A stretch of 64,000 bases of DNA from Arthrobacter sp. ISL-95 (GTDB taxonomy: Bacteria > Actinomycetota > Actinomycetes > Actinomycetales > Micrococcaceae), in NCBI RefSeq assembly GCF_018613695.1, contig NZ_JAGGPR010000001.1:124001-188000 (forward strand). Direction: 5' to 3'. Below are positions 8,371 through 17,058 of this stretch, piece by piece. Position numbers and translations under genes: made by a program. The notes beneath the pieces are model-generated. The model saw only the letters and a list, made by a program, of their open reading frames with translations, did not search any database and was not told where the DNA came from. Every line of letters begins with the position of its first letter. The first letter of the stretch is position 1.

Positions 8371-10122
8371 ATGGCAAGGACCGGCCCCAAAAACTCAGCC
8401 CGCAGGGTGCTGACCTGGCTTGGAGCAATTTTCGTTGTATTAACCGCTGTCTTGGCTGGCGGAGTGGTAACTGGCCACGCCAGTTGGGCTCCCAAGCTTG
8501 CTCTGGACCTTGAAGGCGGAACCCAGATGATCCTGGCTCCCCGGGTAGAGGGCTCCAGCGAGATCAATGAGGAGCAACTCAACCAGGCTGTCGCCATCAT
8601 CCGGCAGCGTGTGGATGGCTCCGGTGTTGCCGAAGCCGAAATCAGCACTCAGTCGGGCCGGAACGTTGTGGTCAGCCTTCCGGGAACGCCTTCCAAGGAG
8701 ACCCGCGACCTCATTCAGGCCTCGGCCGACATGAACTTCCGCCCCGTCATCACTTATGGTGACCCGGCAGCTGTACCGGCCGAGCAGCGCACCCCTGAGG
8801 ATCAGCTCCCCAAGCCCACCGCGCAGCCCACAAACGCCAGCGACATCAACTGGGTCACCGCGGACATCGTCAAGGAATTCGAAGCGCTCGACTGTGTGAA
8901 TCCGTCGCCGGAAAAGCGCGATCGTTCGGATCCCGCCAAACCGTTGGTGACCTGCGAGGCGGCCACGGACAAGACCCCGGCCATCAAGTACATCCTCGGG
9001 CCTGTTGAGGTCAAGGGCCAGGACATCAGCGATTCCACCTTCACCCAGGTTCAGGGTGCCCAGGGGTCAGTGACCAATACCTGGGGCGTGAACATCGTTT
9101 TCAACTCGGATGCCACGGCAAAGTTCAAGGCCGTAACCGAACGCCTTAACCAGTTCTACGCTGCGGCTCAGGCCCAAGGTACTGATGATCCCAAGTCGCA
9201 GTTCGCTATCGTGCTGGACGACAAAGTGCTTTCCGCCCCGCGCGCGCTGGCTGTCATTACTGATGGCAAGCCCCAGATCACGGGTAACTTCACCCAGGCG
9301 TCTGCGAAGGCCCTCTCCGATCAGCTCCGATACGGCGCACTGCCCATCAGCTTTGAGATCCAATCACAAGAGCAGATTTCCGCGACGCTTGGTGGCGACC
9401 AACTTCGCCTCGGGCTGCTGGCAGGCATGATCGGCTTGTTGCTCGTAGTTGTCTACTCACTCTTCCAATACCGTGCCCTTGGCCTGGTGACCATCGCATC
9501 CCTTGTAGTTGCTGGTGTGCTGACCTATTTGGCGATTGCCATCCTCGGGTGGACGGAAAACTACCGTCTCTCCCTGGCTGGTGTGGCCGGTCTGATTGTG
9601 GCCATCGGCCAGACTGCGGACTCGTTCATTGTTTACTTCGAACGCATCAGGGATGAGCTGCGAGAGGGGCGTGGACTGGTTTCTGCCGTGGAGAACGGCT
9701 GGAAGCGGGCCAAGCGTACAGTGCTGGCCTCGAAGGCCGTCAACCTTCTGGCGGCGCTTGTCCTTTACTTCGTGGCTGTTGGCAACGTCCGCGGTTTTGC
9801 CTTCACCCTCGGCCTGACCGCCTTGGCTGACCTCCTGGTGGTGTTCATGTTTACGCACCCCATGCTGCAGGTTTTGGGGCGCACCAAGTTCTTCGGCGAA
9901 GGACACCGCTTCTCGGGGCTTTCCCCTGACCGTCTAGGCGCGGTTCCGCTTTACCGTGGCGCTGGCCGGCTTCGCACGCCCGCCGAAAAGCCCGCAGTGG
10001 TTCGCCCTCGGAACACTGGTGCGGCTGCCGAAGCCGAACGTCGCATGACCATCGCCGAGAGGCGCCTCGCCGAGAAGGGCCAGCTCACTGGTCCTTCGAA
10101 CGGCACCAAGGAGGAGAAGTAA
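8371..10122 (+). CDS. secD: Protein translocase subunit SecD
   Basis: 583 aa from ATG 8371, with AGGAAG 10 nt upstream. One N-terminal membrane helix (about 11-31), a large extracytoplasmic region starting ALDLEGGTQMIL, then about five membrane helices from residue 350 on. The conserved SLAGVAGLIVAIGQTADSF segment carries the acidic residue tied to proton-driven protein release. Actinobacterial features are the long insert after residue 125 and a basic cytoplasmic tail of about 60 residues. The stop overlaps the secF start (TAATG). Confidence 0.95.
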   Translation: MARTGPKNSARRVLTWLGAIFVVLTAVLAGGVVTGHASWAPKLALDLEGGTQMILAPRVEGSSEINEEQLNQAVAIIRQRVDGSGVAEAEISTQSGRNVVVSLPGTPSKETRDLIQASADMNFRPVITYGDPAAVPAEQRTPEDQLPKPTAQPTNASDINWVTADIVKEFEALDCVNPSPEKRDRSDPAKPLVTCEAATDKTPAIKYILGPVEVKGQDISDSTFTQVQGAQGSVTNTWGVNIVFNSDATAKFKAVTERLNQFYAAAQAQGTDDPKSQFAIVLDDKVLSAPRALAVITDGKPQITGNFTQASAKALSDQLRYGALPISFEIQSQEQISATLGGDQLRLGLLAGMIGLLLVVVYSLFQYRALGLVTIASLVVAGVLTYLAIAILGWTENYRLSLAGVAGLIVAIGQTADSFIVYFERIRDELREGRGLVSAVENGWKRAKRTVLASKAVNLLAALVLYFVAVGNVRGFAFTLGLTALADLLVVFMFTHPMLQVLGRTKFFGEGHRFSGLSPDRLGAVPLYRGAGRLRTPAEKPAVVRPRNTGAAAEAERRMTIAERRLAEKGQLTGPSNGTKEEK

Positions 10123-11117
10123 TGACCACGAGCTTCGCAACCTTCGGCCATGAGCTCTACACGGGCAAGCGATCGTACAACTTCGTAAAGTCGAAGAAGA
10201 TCTGGTTCATCATCGCGGCGGTCGCCGTGGCGCTCTCCATCCTGGTTCCCGTCGCCAAGGGCGGCTTCAACCTCGGTATTGAGTTCCGTGGCGGTTCGGA
10301 ATTCACTGTTTCAAACGTGAGCACCACTGATGCCGCCCTCGGTGAAAAGGCCGTGCATGATGTGGTGCCGGGAGCCATCCCGCGTGTAGCAAACGTGGCA
10401 GGCAACACCATGCGCATTCAAACGGACCAGTTGACCGATGACGAGACGAACCGCATCAAGGATGGCCTCACCAGCGCCTATGGGGTGACGGAGAACGAGG
10501 TGACGTCCAACTTCGTGGGACCAACCTGGGGCCAGGATGTCACCCGTCAAGCCCTCATTGGCCTGGTGGTCTTTGTAGGGTTGGCAGCTGTCCTGATGGC
10601 GCTGTACTTCCGAACCTGGAAAATGTCGTTGTCGGCACTTGTTGGCATGCTCGTCACCATGTTCACCACGGCGGGTGTCTACGCCCTGAGCGATTTTGAA
10701 GTCACGCCGTCGGCGATCATCGGCTTCCTGACCGTGCTCAGCTACTCGCTGTATGACACCGTGGTGGTTTTCGACAAGATCCGTGAAAATACCTCGGACA
10801 TTTCCACGTCCACACGCCGCACGTTCGGCGAAGAAGTCAACCTTGCTGTCAACCAAACCCTGGTCCGCTCCATCAACACCATGATGGTAGCCATCCTCCC
10901 GGTTGCAGCAATCCTCTTCATTGGTGCCGGTCTCTTGGGTGCTGGAACGCTGCGGGATCTTTCCCTGGCTCTGTTCGTGGGCATCCTCATTGGCACTGCA
11001 GCCACGATTTTCATCGCGGCACCGCTGTACGCATGGTTGCGACAGAGCGAACCTGACCTGGTGAAGCAAGCCAAGAGGGTTGCCCATCGCAGGACTGAAG
11101 CCGCAGTTCAGGGCTGA
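10122..11117 (+). CDS. secF: Protein translocase subunit SecF
   Basis: 331 aa. The start overlaps the secD stop by one base, so translation is coupled. N-terminal membrane helix (about 27-45), an extracytoplasmic domain opening GFNLGIEFRGGSEF, then five membrane helices with the SecF signature TVLSYSLYDTVVVFDKIREN and the RSINTMMVAILPV stretch. With SecD it uses the proton gradient to pull secreted proteins through SecYEG. A strong intrinsic terminator follows within 25 bp. Confidence 0.95.
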   Translation: MTTSFATFGHELYTGKRSYNFVKSKKIWFIIAAVAVALSILVPVAKGGFNLGIEFRGGSEFTVSNVSTTDAALGEKAVHDVVPGAIPRVANVAGNTMRIQTDQLTDDETNRIKDGLTSAYGVTENEVTSNFVGPTWGQDVTRQALIGLVVFVGLAAVLMALYFRTWKMSLSALVGMLVTMFTTAGVYALSDFEVTPSAIIGFLTVLSYSLYDTVVVFDKIRENTSDISTSTRRTFGEEVNLAVNQTLVRSINTMMVAILPVAAILFIGAGLLGAGTLRDLSLALFVGILIGTAATIFIAAPLYAWLRQSEPDLVKQAKRVAHRRTEAAVQG

Positions 11118-11139
11118 GCAGCCCCGCAATTTTGCCTTG

Positions 11140-11176
11140 AGCCGGCCTCCGCACCTGTGCGGAGGCCGGCTCTTTG
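11140..11176 (+). terminator. Intrinsic terminator after secF
   Basis: A perfect 15-bp stem (11140-11154 with 11157-11171) with a 2-base spacer, followed by CTTT. It ends the ruvC-secF transcription unit before the (p)ppGpp synthetase gene. Confidence 0.8.
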
Positions 11177-11272
11177 ACTTGCCTGTGTCATCGTCATGTG
11201 CTGCCCGGTTGCAGAAGCATTCACCTGCGGGAATAGACTGGGAGAATTAAATCGGTTGTGAGGGGTACTTCT

Positions 11273-13666
11273 GTGGAAGAACGTGCGACGTCGGCACCAC
11301 CGGCGGGCGGGGATGACAGCCCCAAGGCTGTGGCAGGTCCGGCAACGAGTGTGCCCGGACGGACTGCAGCTGCGGTTCCGGTCGATGCTCCCGGCGTGCG
11401 TCCCACCTTCCCCGGACGGAGGGAACGCACCCGTTCCCGCCTTGCCCGCCTGACGGGCCGGGGCATTGCTCCGTACTCTCCCATTCTGGAACCACTGCTG
11501 CGTACAGTGAGGGCGAACAATCCCAAAGAGGACTTCGATCTGATTCAGCGCGCCTTCGCGGTGGCAGAGCAGAGCCACCAGGGGCAAAAGCGCAAGAGCG
11601 GTGATCCTTACATCACCCACCCGGTGGCAGTGGCCACCATCCTGGCTGAACTCGGCATGACCGGGACAACGCTGGCGGCCGCCCTGCTGCACGACACCGT
11701 GGAGGATACCCCGTACACCCTGGCTGACCTGACGCGGGATTTCGGCCCCGAAGTTGCCATGTTGGTGGATGGCGTCACCAAGTTGGACAAGGTCAGTTTC
11801 GGTGAGGCTGCCCAGTCGGAGACAGTTCGCAAGATGGTCGTCGCGATGGCCAAGGACATCCGCGTACTGATGATCAAGCTGGCGGACCGCCTTCATAACG
11901 CGCGCACCTGGCGCTTCGTTTCTGCGGAGTCTTCATCGCGCAAGGCCCGCGAAACGCTGGAGATCTTCGCACCACTGGCCCATCGCTTGGGTATGAACAC
12001 CATCAAGTGGGAACTGGAAGACCTTTCCTTTGCAGCGCTCTACCCCAAGGTGTACGAGGAAATCGTGCGCATGGTGGGAGACCGCACGCCTGAGCGGGAA
12101 AAGAGCCTCAGCGTTATCCGCAACCAGATCGCGGATGACCTTCGGACGGCTCGAATCAAGGCGACCATCACAGGTCGGCCCAAGCACTATTACTCGATTT
12201 ATCAGAAGATGATTGTCCGCGATAAGGACTTCGACGACATCAACGACCTCATGGGCGTGCGGGTGCTGGTGGATTCGGTGCGTGACTGTTATGCAGCACT
12301 GGGGACCCTGCATTCGCGGTGGAACCCGCTTCCGGGCCGGTTCAAAGATTACATCGCCATGCCCAAGTTCAACATGTATCAATCCCTGCATACCACCGTG
12401 ATTGGCCCCGGCGGCAAGCCCGTGGAGATCCAGATCCGCACCCATGAGATGCACCGCCGGGCCGAGTACGGCGTGGCCGCCCACTGGAAGTACAAGGACC
12501 AGCCCAACCGGACCGCGCAAGGTCCGGGCAGCCCGCGTGACGGGGACATGGGGTGGCTGCGGTCGCTGGTTGACTGGCAACAGGAGACCTCCGATCCCGG
12601 AGAGTTCCTGGACTCACTTCGCTACGAGATCAACGCCCGGGAAGTCTTTGTTTTCACCCCGAAGGGCGAGGTCATGGCCCTTCCGGCAGGGTCAACGCCT
12701 GTGGACTTCGCGTACGCCGTGCACACTGAGGTGGGCCACAGAACCATTGGCGCCCGGGTCAACGGCAAGCTGGTTCCGCTCAACAGCGAACTGAACCATG
12801 GCGACTGGGTTGAAATTTTCACCTCCAAGGCAGAAGGCGCAGGCCCAAGCCAGGACTGGCAACACTTCGTCAAATCGGCCCGTGCGCGCAATAAGATCCG
12901 CCAGTGGTTCACCAAGGAACGCCGCGAAGAAGCGATTGAGCGCGGCAAGGACATGCTGACCAGGGCCATGCGCAAGCAGAACCTGCCACTGCAGCGCCTG
13001 ATGACCCACGACGCCTTGTCAGCCGTGGCAGAGGACTTCCATTACGTTGACATCTCCGGGCTGTATGCAGGTGTCGGTGACGGGCACACGTCAGCCCAAT
13101 CCGTCATGGAAAAGCTCGTTGAACACTTGGGCGGCCATGAAACGCCCGACGATGACCTCGATGAAGTCAGTATCCCCACCCAGGTTGCGAAGTCGAAGTT
13201 CTCGGATTCCGGCGTCATCGTCCGGGGCGTGGGTGACGTCTGGGTCAAGCTGGCGCGGTGCTGCACACCGGTACCGCCGGACCCCATTCTGGGCTTCGTC
13301 ACCCGCGGTTCTGGAGTTTCCGTCCACCGGACGGACTGCACCAACGTCGCGGGTCTGCGTGACCAGCCGGACAGAATTGTTGACGTTGAGTGGGCGCCTA
13401 CCCAGTCCAGTGTCTTCCTGGTGGAAATTCAGGTGGAAGCGTTGGACCGGAAGTCCCTGCTTTCCGACGTGACCCGTATTTTGTCCGAAAACCATGTCAA
13501 CATCCTTGCCGCATCTGTTCACACGTCCAGTGACAGGGTTGCGATCTCGAAATTTGCCTTCGAGATGGGTGATCCCAAGTACCTGCACCACGTCTTGAAT
13601 GCGGTCCGGCGGATCGACGGTGTGTTCGACGTCTACCGCACTACTGGAAACCGCCGGCGCAGCTAA
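11273..13666 (+). CDS. rel: Bifunctional (p)ppGpp synthetase/hydrolase (RelA/SpoT, Rel)
   Basis: 797 aa from GTG 11273, which has GAGGGG 7 nt upstream; a GTG 15 bp earlier is possible. It makes and degrades (p)ppGpp during the stringent response. Domains in order: HD hydrolase with HPVAVATIL and LLHDTVEDT (His/Asp near 140); synthetase with [14 protein letters not shown] and the RFKD motif typical of bifunctional Mn-dependent hydrolases, followed by [16 protein letters not shown] ([18 protein letters not shown]); a Cys-containing region ([10 protein letters not shown]); and a C-terminal ACT domain. It appears to have its own promoter behind a terminator. apt, which often sits between secF and rel in actinobacteria, is absent here. 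Confidence 0.95.
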   Translation: MEERATSAPPAGGDDSPKAVAGPATSVPGRTAAAVPVDAPGVRPTFPGRRERTRSRLARLTGRGIAPYSPILEPLLRTVRANNPKEDFDLIQRAFAVAEQSHQGQKRKSGDPYITHPVAVATILAELGMTGTTLAAALLHDTVEDTPYTLADLTRDFGPEVAMLVDGVTKLDKVSFGEAAQSETVRKMVVAMAKDIRVLMIKLADRLHNARTWRFVSAESSSRKARETLEIFAPLAHRLGMNTIKWELEDLSFAALYPKVYEEIVRMVGDRTPEREKSLSVIRNQIADDLRTARIKATITGRPKHYYSIYQKMIVRDKDFDDINDLMGVRVLVDSVRDCYAALGTLHSRWNPLPGRFKDYIAMPKFNMYQSLHTTVIGPGGKPVEIQIRTHEMHRRAEYGVAAHWKYKDQPNRTAQGPGSPRDGDMGWLRSLVDWQQETSDPGEFLDSLRYEINAREVFVFTPKGEVMALPAGSTPVDFAYAVHTEVGHRTIGARVNGKLVPLNSELNHGDWVEIFTSKAEGAGPSQDWQHFVKSARARNKIRQWFTKERREEAIERGKDMLTRAMRKQNLPLQRLMTHDALSAVAEDFHYVDISGLYAGVGDGHTSAQSVMEKLVEHLGGHETPDDDLDEVSIPTQVAKSKFSDSGVIVRGVGDVWVKLARCCTPVPPDPILGFVTRGSGVSVHRTDCTNVAGLRDQPDRIVDVEWAPTQSSVFLVEIQVEALDRKSLLSDVTRILSENHVNILAASVHTSSDRVAISKFAFEMGDPKYLHHVLNAVRRIDGVFDVYRTTGNRRRS

Positions 13667-13694
13667 CAAGGGACTCAGCTAAGAAGGGTCTCAT

Positions 13695-14300
13695 CTAGAG
13701 CTCTGATGAGACCAGCTGCGCCAAGGTGGCCAAGGCGCGTCTCTTGTGAGGGACCCGTGGGGCGGCTTCGACGGCCAGAACGAGCAACCGGAGCTTGATG
13801 CCGAGCTCCTCCCGTGCCAAGAGACGCCTTAGCGCCGGCAGAGCGCGATTAGTTTCAACGTGGAGAGCGATGTCAGCTGCGGTACGGAGCGGGCTGCTGA
13901 CCAGCATTCCTCCGAGGCTGACAACGTCCATTTGACCTAGCCGGACTTCGTGCAGGCTGCACGGCGTGGTTCCCCGCAGGCTGGAGATGCGGTGTTTCGC
14001 ATCAACCAGCAGCGACAAGTGCTCGGGTGGTTTGGCGCAACCGTAGATCCATGCTGCCGTGAGCCGTCCGGCGACCACCTTGGTCCGGATTCGTTCCGGG
14101 ACTGTCAGGGCCGCTGCGCGGGCTCTAAGGCGGTGGGTGATAGCCATACCGGGTGAGGCGTAACTCTTCCCGTACAGGGGCAGCAGGATGCCATCGAATG
14201 CCATGCCCTGCAGTTCGTTCCACGAAAAGACGCGGCTGGGGGAGTAGAGCTCGGATATGACCGGCTCCTGCAAGTGGGGGGCGGTGACAGCGGGGACCAT
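13695..14300 (-). CDS. Hypothetical protein resembling AbiEi-family antitoxin/transcriptional regulator domains
   Basis: 201 aa from ATG 14300. Features seen: SPSRVFSWNELQGMAFDGILLPL near the N-terminus, a basic middle (HRLRARAAALTVPERIRTKVV), and a C-terminal half with PLRTAADIALHVE, which recalls the AbiEi-like proteins common in actinobacteria and often found without a toxin. No membrane segment or signal. No AbiEii-type nucleotidyltransferase toxin is adjacent, so an active type IV toxin-antitoxin pair is not supported. It converges on rel with a 28-bp gap. The family call is tentative. Confidence 0.55.
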   Translation of the reverse strand: MVPAVTAPHLQEPVISELYSPSRVFSWNELQGMAFDGILLPLYGKSYASPGMAITHRLRARAAALTVPERIRTKVVAGRLTAAWIYGCAKPPEHLSLLVDAKHRISSLRGTTPCSLHEVRLGQMDVVSLGGMLVSSPLRTAADIALHVETNRALPALRRLLAREELGIKLRLLVLAVEAAPRVPHKRRALATLAQLVSSEL

Positions 14301-14333
14301 TCATCGATCATTCCGTGTGGCCGCCCTACGAGT

Positions 14334-14376
14334 ACAGGCCCCGCCGGGTTATGTGGATAACCCGGACGGAGCCTGT
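14334..14376 (-). terminator. Nested hairpin after the DUF349 gene, containing a consensus DnaA box
   Basis: Inner 9-bp stem CCGGGTTAT/ATAACCCGG with a 4-nt loop, and an outer ACAGGC/GCCTGT stem. It lies 24 bp past the DUF349 stop. There is no U-tract on either side, so termination is uncertain. On the minus strand 14360-14352 reads TTATCCACA, the exact DnaA-box consensus. Confidence 0.45.
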
Positions 14377-14399
14377 AGGAAACTGCTTACTCAGAAACC

Positions 14400-15992
14400 C
14401 TAAGCGAGGTCACTGGCGGAGCGTTGGATCTGGTCGAGCCATGCTTGACGCGCTTCCAGGGCTTCACGGGCGGCCTTAATGCGGCGCTGGTCACCAGCCT
14501 TTTCAGCCTTCTCCAGGTCTTCCTTGAGGCCTGCGATTGCGGACTCGAGCTGTGACAAGGCACTGTTGGTGCGGGCCTTGGTTTCCGGATTGCTCCGGCG
14601 CCACTTCTCTTCCTCAGCTTCACGGACCGCATCTTCAACCTTGCGAAGCCCGGCTTCGATCCTGCCCATATCGGCCCGGGGAACCTTGCCGGCATCTTCC
14701 CAACGATCCCTGATGGACTGGAGGGCCTTCTTTGCGGCGTTGAGATCGTTGATGGGCAGGAGCGCCTGTGCCTCAGCCACCAGCTGTTCCTTCACGGCCA
14801 GGTTCGCCGTGTATTCCTGGTCGATCTGGTCGTTGGCAACCTGACGGTTGCTGAAGAAGACGTCTTGGGCAGCGCGGAAGCGGCCCCACAGTGCATCATC
14901 ATCCTTGCGGCTCGCACGCGGAGTGGTCTTCCACTGGTCCATCAGCCTGCGGTACTCACCCGCAGCGAACCCCCAGTCCGTGGAGGTGGAGAGCGCTTCA
15001 GCTTCAGCAATCAGGGCTTCCTTGGCGGACTTTGCAGCGGAGTTGTTGCTGTCCAGCTGGGAGAAGTAGGCGCGGCGGTGACGATCAAATACCGTCCGAG
15101 CCGAACGGAAACGCTTCCACAGCGCGTCTTCGTTGCTACGACCGAGCCTGACCCCGCTCTTTTGCGCGGCCTTCCATGTTTCAAACAGCTCGTTCATTCG
15201 TGCGCTGGAGGTCTTCCACTGGATCTGAGCGGGGTCCTGGCCGGCAATGGTCTCAGCTTCGGCAACAATCGCTTCGCGTGCCGCAAGTTCGTTGGCGCGC
15301 ACCGCCTCATGGGCGGCCTTCTCCGACTTTTCCAGCTCAACGATCTGGGTTGACAGGGCGTCCAGGCGGGCCTCGGCAGCACGGATGTCGCCCACCATGT
15401 TGCGCTCCGAGAGCTGCTCACGCAGGTGGGTTACTGTCTTTTGCATGTCCGTGGCAGGAGCCTTGGACTCCACACGGTGTTCCAGGAGAACTACCTGCGC
15501 GATGACGTCGTCGAACTTGCGGGCAAAGTAGCCAAGTGCCTCGTCGGCGCTGACGCCCGGGTACTGACCAACAGCGATCTCTTCACCGTCCAGCGTCAGG
15601 AAGACATGGCCATCACCTTCGGCGCGTCCCCATTTGGCTGCCTCGGCGAGTGAAGCCGCCGAAACCGCAGGTGCGGCAGGAACGACGGCGGCGGGAGCCT
15701 TGGGGCGGGCCGCGAAGGCTGCGGGTGAAGGCGCTGCTGACGGCGTCGGACGCGGCGCAACCGGTGATGCGGGCTCTGCGGCCGTTTCCTCCCTGACTTC
15801 CCCTGCAGCAGGCGAGGCCTCTTCTGCCTGAGCTGCCCCGTTTGCTGGCGTTGCATCGTTGGCTGGTGCTGCCTCGTGGGCCGGAGCATTCTCCTCCGGA
15901 GCCGGCGCGCCGGAACCGTTGTTGCCGGTTGCCTCGACTGCTTCTTCGTTGGCCACTACTACTGTTTCGTCGGATTTCTGACTGTCTGTCAC
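14400..15992 (-). CDS. DUF349 domain-containing protein
   Basis: 530 aa from GTG 15992, with no clear ribosome-binding site. The first 130 residues are Ala/Pro/Glu-rich low complexity. The rest holds repeated DUF349 units recognisable by DALWKRFRSARTVFDRHR and DALWGRFRAAQDVFF, within long charged helices that probably form coiled coils (EVEDAVREAEEEKWRRS type sequence near the C-terminus). No enzymatic motif is seen. The family is widespread in actinobacteria and has no firm function. A cytoplasmic, RNA- or ribosome-associated role is only a guess. Confidence 0.85.
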   Translation of the reverse strand: MTDSQKSDETVVVANEEAVEATGNNGSGAPAPEENAPAHEAAPANDATPANGAAQAEEASPAAGEVREETAAEPASPVAPRPTPSAAPSPAAFAARPKAPAAVVPAAPAVSAASLAEAAKWGRAEGDGHVFLTLDGEEIAVGQYPGVSADEALGYFARKFDDVIAQVVLLEHRVESKAPATDMQKTVTHLREQLSERNMVGDIRAAEARLDALSTQIVELEKSEKAAHEAVRANELAAREAIVAEAETIAGQDPAQIQWKTSSARMNELFETWKAAQKSGVRLGRSNEDALWKRFRSARTVFDRHRRAYFSQLDSNNSAAKSAKEALIAEAEALSTSTDWGFAAGEYRRLMDQWKTTPRASRKDDDALWGRFRAAQDVFFSNRQVANDQIDQEYTANLAVKEQLVAEAQALLPINDLNAAKKALQSIRDRWEDAGKVPRADMGRIEAGLRKVEDAVREAEEEKWRRSNPETKARTNSALSQLESAIAGLKEDLEKAEKAGDQRRIKAAREALEARQAWLDQIQRSASDLA

Positions 15993-16058
15993 CGCTAAAA
16001 GTCTTTCGCTTGGAGGGAACTGCTCAGGTAATGCACCCCGGGCCGGGCCTGGAGCTGG

Positions 16059-16853
16059 TTACTTCAGAGAAAACGAGTCTATCGTGACAGGTGCCACAGG
16101 GGCGCCGTCGCTGGTGTTTTCACCGGGTTTAAGGCCTGCTGCCGCAATGTTGGCAACGACGTCCAAGCCACTGGTCACCTTACCCACCACGGTGTACCCG
16201 CCGGCCGTATCAGCCGGAATGGTGGTGTCCTTGTAGACGATGAAGAATTGGTGCCCGTTGCCGTAAGCGTTGTTGCCGGTACGTGCCACGGCAATCGTCC
16301 CTGCAGCGTACTTGTTGTCCGCGGGAGTATTTTCCAGCGGCCCCCACCGGTAATTTGCGTCATCGGCTCCGTCTTCGGACTTGGCGCCGCATTGGAGGAG
16401 GCCGAAAGTTTCGGAAGTGGTCAACCGGTGGCAGGTCGCGCCGTTGTAGTAGCCGGCGTCGCTGAGGGACTTGAACACGGCGGCGGCCTGCGGTGCTGCG
16501 GTTCCGTTCAGTTCAATGCCGAGAACGCCGCTGTTCAATGCGAGCTCGCCAGTGAAAGTTTTACCGGCAGCCGTTTCAGGACCGGGTATGTCGGCGCTGT
16601 TCGATGCGGCCGGAGAAGCGGAAGGCGAACTGAGCCCTGCTTCGGCAGCGGCGAACTCCGCCTCGGTGGGATTGGAGCTGAAAACGGTCAATTGCAGCAC
16701 TACGGCCAGGACCACTGCCACACCGGCTGCACTCGCGGCGATGGTGTTGTCCCTTTTGCGTCGCTTGCCCTGTTCCTGCCGCAGGGCACGCTTGGCTTCC
16801 ATTTGCCTGATGCGCCGTTTCGCTTCGCGGTCATCCCGCGACCTTGTTGCCAA
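16059..16853 (-). CDS. Membrane-anchored peptidyl-prolyl cis-trans isomerase (cyclophilin type)
   Basis: 264 aa from TTG 16853, preceded by AGGAGG at a short 4-nt spacing. A longer start at 16952 lacks a ribosome-binding site. A basic cytoplasmic head (RSRDDREAKRRIRQMEAKR), one membrane helix near 40-60 (TIAASAAGVAVVLAVVLQL), a Ser/Pro-rich linker, then a cyclophilin domain with GELALNSGVLGIELNG, YYNGATCHRL, GNAYGNGHQFFIVY and GYTVVGKVTSGLDVV. The catalytic-Arg and FxxPxxF signatures are degenerate, as in many actinobacterial secreted cyclophilins. Likely an extracytoplasmic folding catalyst. Divergent from hisS. Confidence 0.87.
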   Translation of the reverse strand: MATRSRDDREAKRRIRQMEAKRALRQEQGKRRKRDNTIAASAAGVAVVLAVVLQLTVFSSNPTEAEFAAAEAGLSSPSASPAASNSADIPGPETAAGKTFTGELALNSGVLGIELNGTAAPQAAAVFKSLSDAGYYNGATCHRLTTSETFGLLQCGAKSEDGADDANYRWGPLENTPADNKYAAGTIAVARTGNNAYGNGHQFFIVYKDTTIPADTAGGYTVVGKVTSGLDVVANIAAAGLKPGENTSDGAPVAPVTIDSFSLK

Positions 16854-16932
16854 GAGTCCTCCTGATTGTGTCCACTTTCGAAGGCTGCCGACAGGAACCC
16901 GGCATGCTGCATTAGATGTGCACGCGCGGAAA

Positions 16933-16963
16933 GCATAAACTGGCTGCCGCACATAGTTTATGC
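16933..16963. promoter_or_regulatory. Perfect 9-bp dyad between the cyclophilin gene and hisS
   Basis: GCATAAACT at 16933-16941 and its exact complement AGTTTATGC at 16955-16963, separated by 13 bp. AT-rich within GC-rich surroundings and set between divergent genes, so either an operator or paired -10 regions. Confidence 0.4.
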
Positions 16964-16987
16964 ATGACCGGCTGGACGCCCGCCCTG

Positions 16988-17008
16988 TAAACGCCGAAAG
17001 GGCGTTTA
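16988..17008 (+). other. GAAA-loop hairpin in the hisS leader
   Basis: TAAACGCC pairs perfectly with GGCGTTTA around loop GAAAG. It sits 51 nt before the hisS ATG and has no U-tract behind it. Possible RNA stability element or attenuation stem. Confidence 0.45.
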
Positions 17009-17058
17009 AAGCTGCGGTGCGATGCCAGCGTCAGCTTTCTTCGAGGAGACTTTCCACC

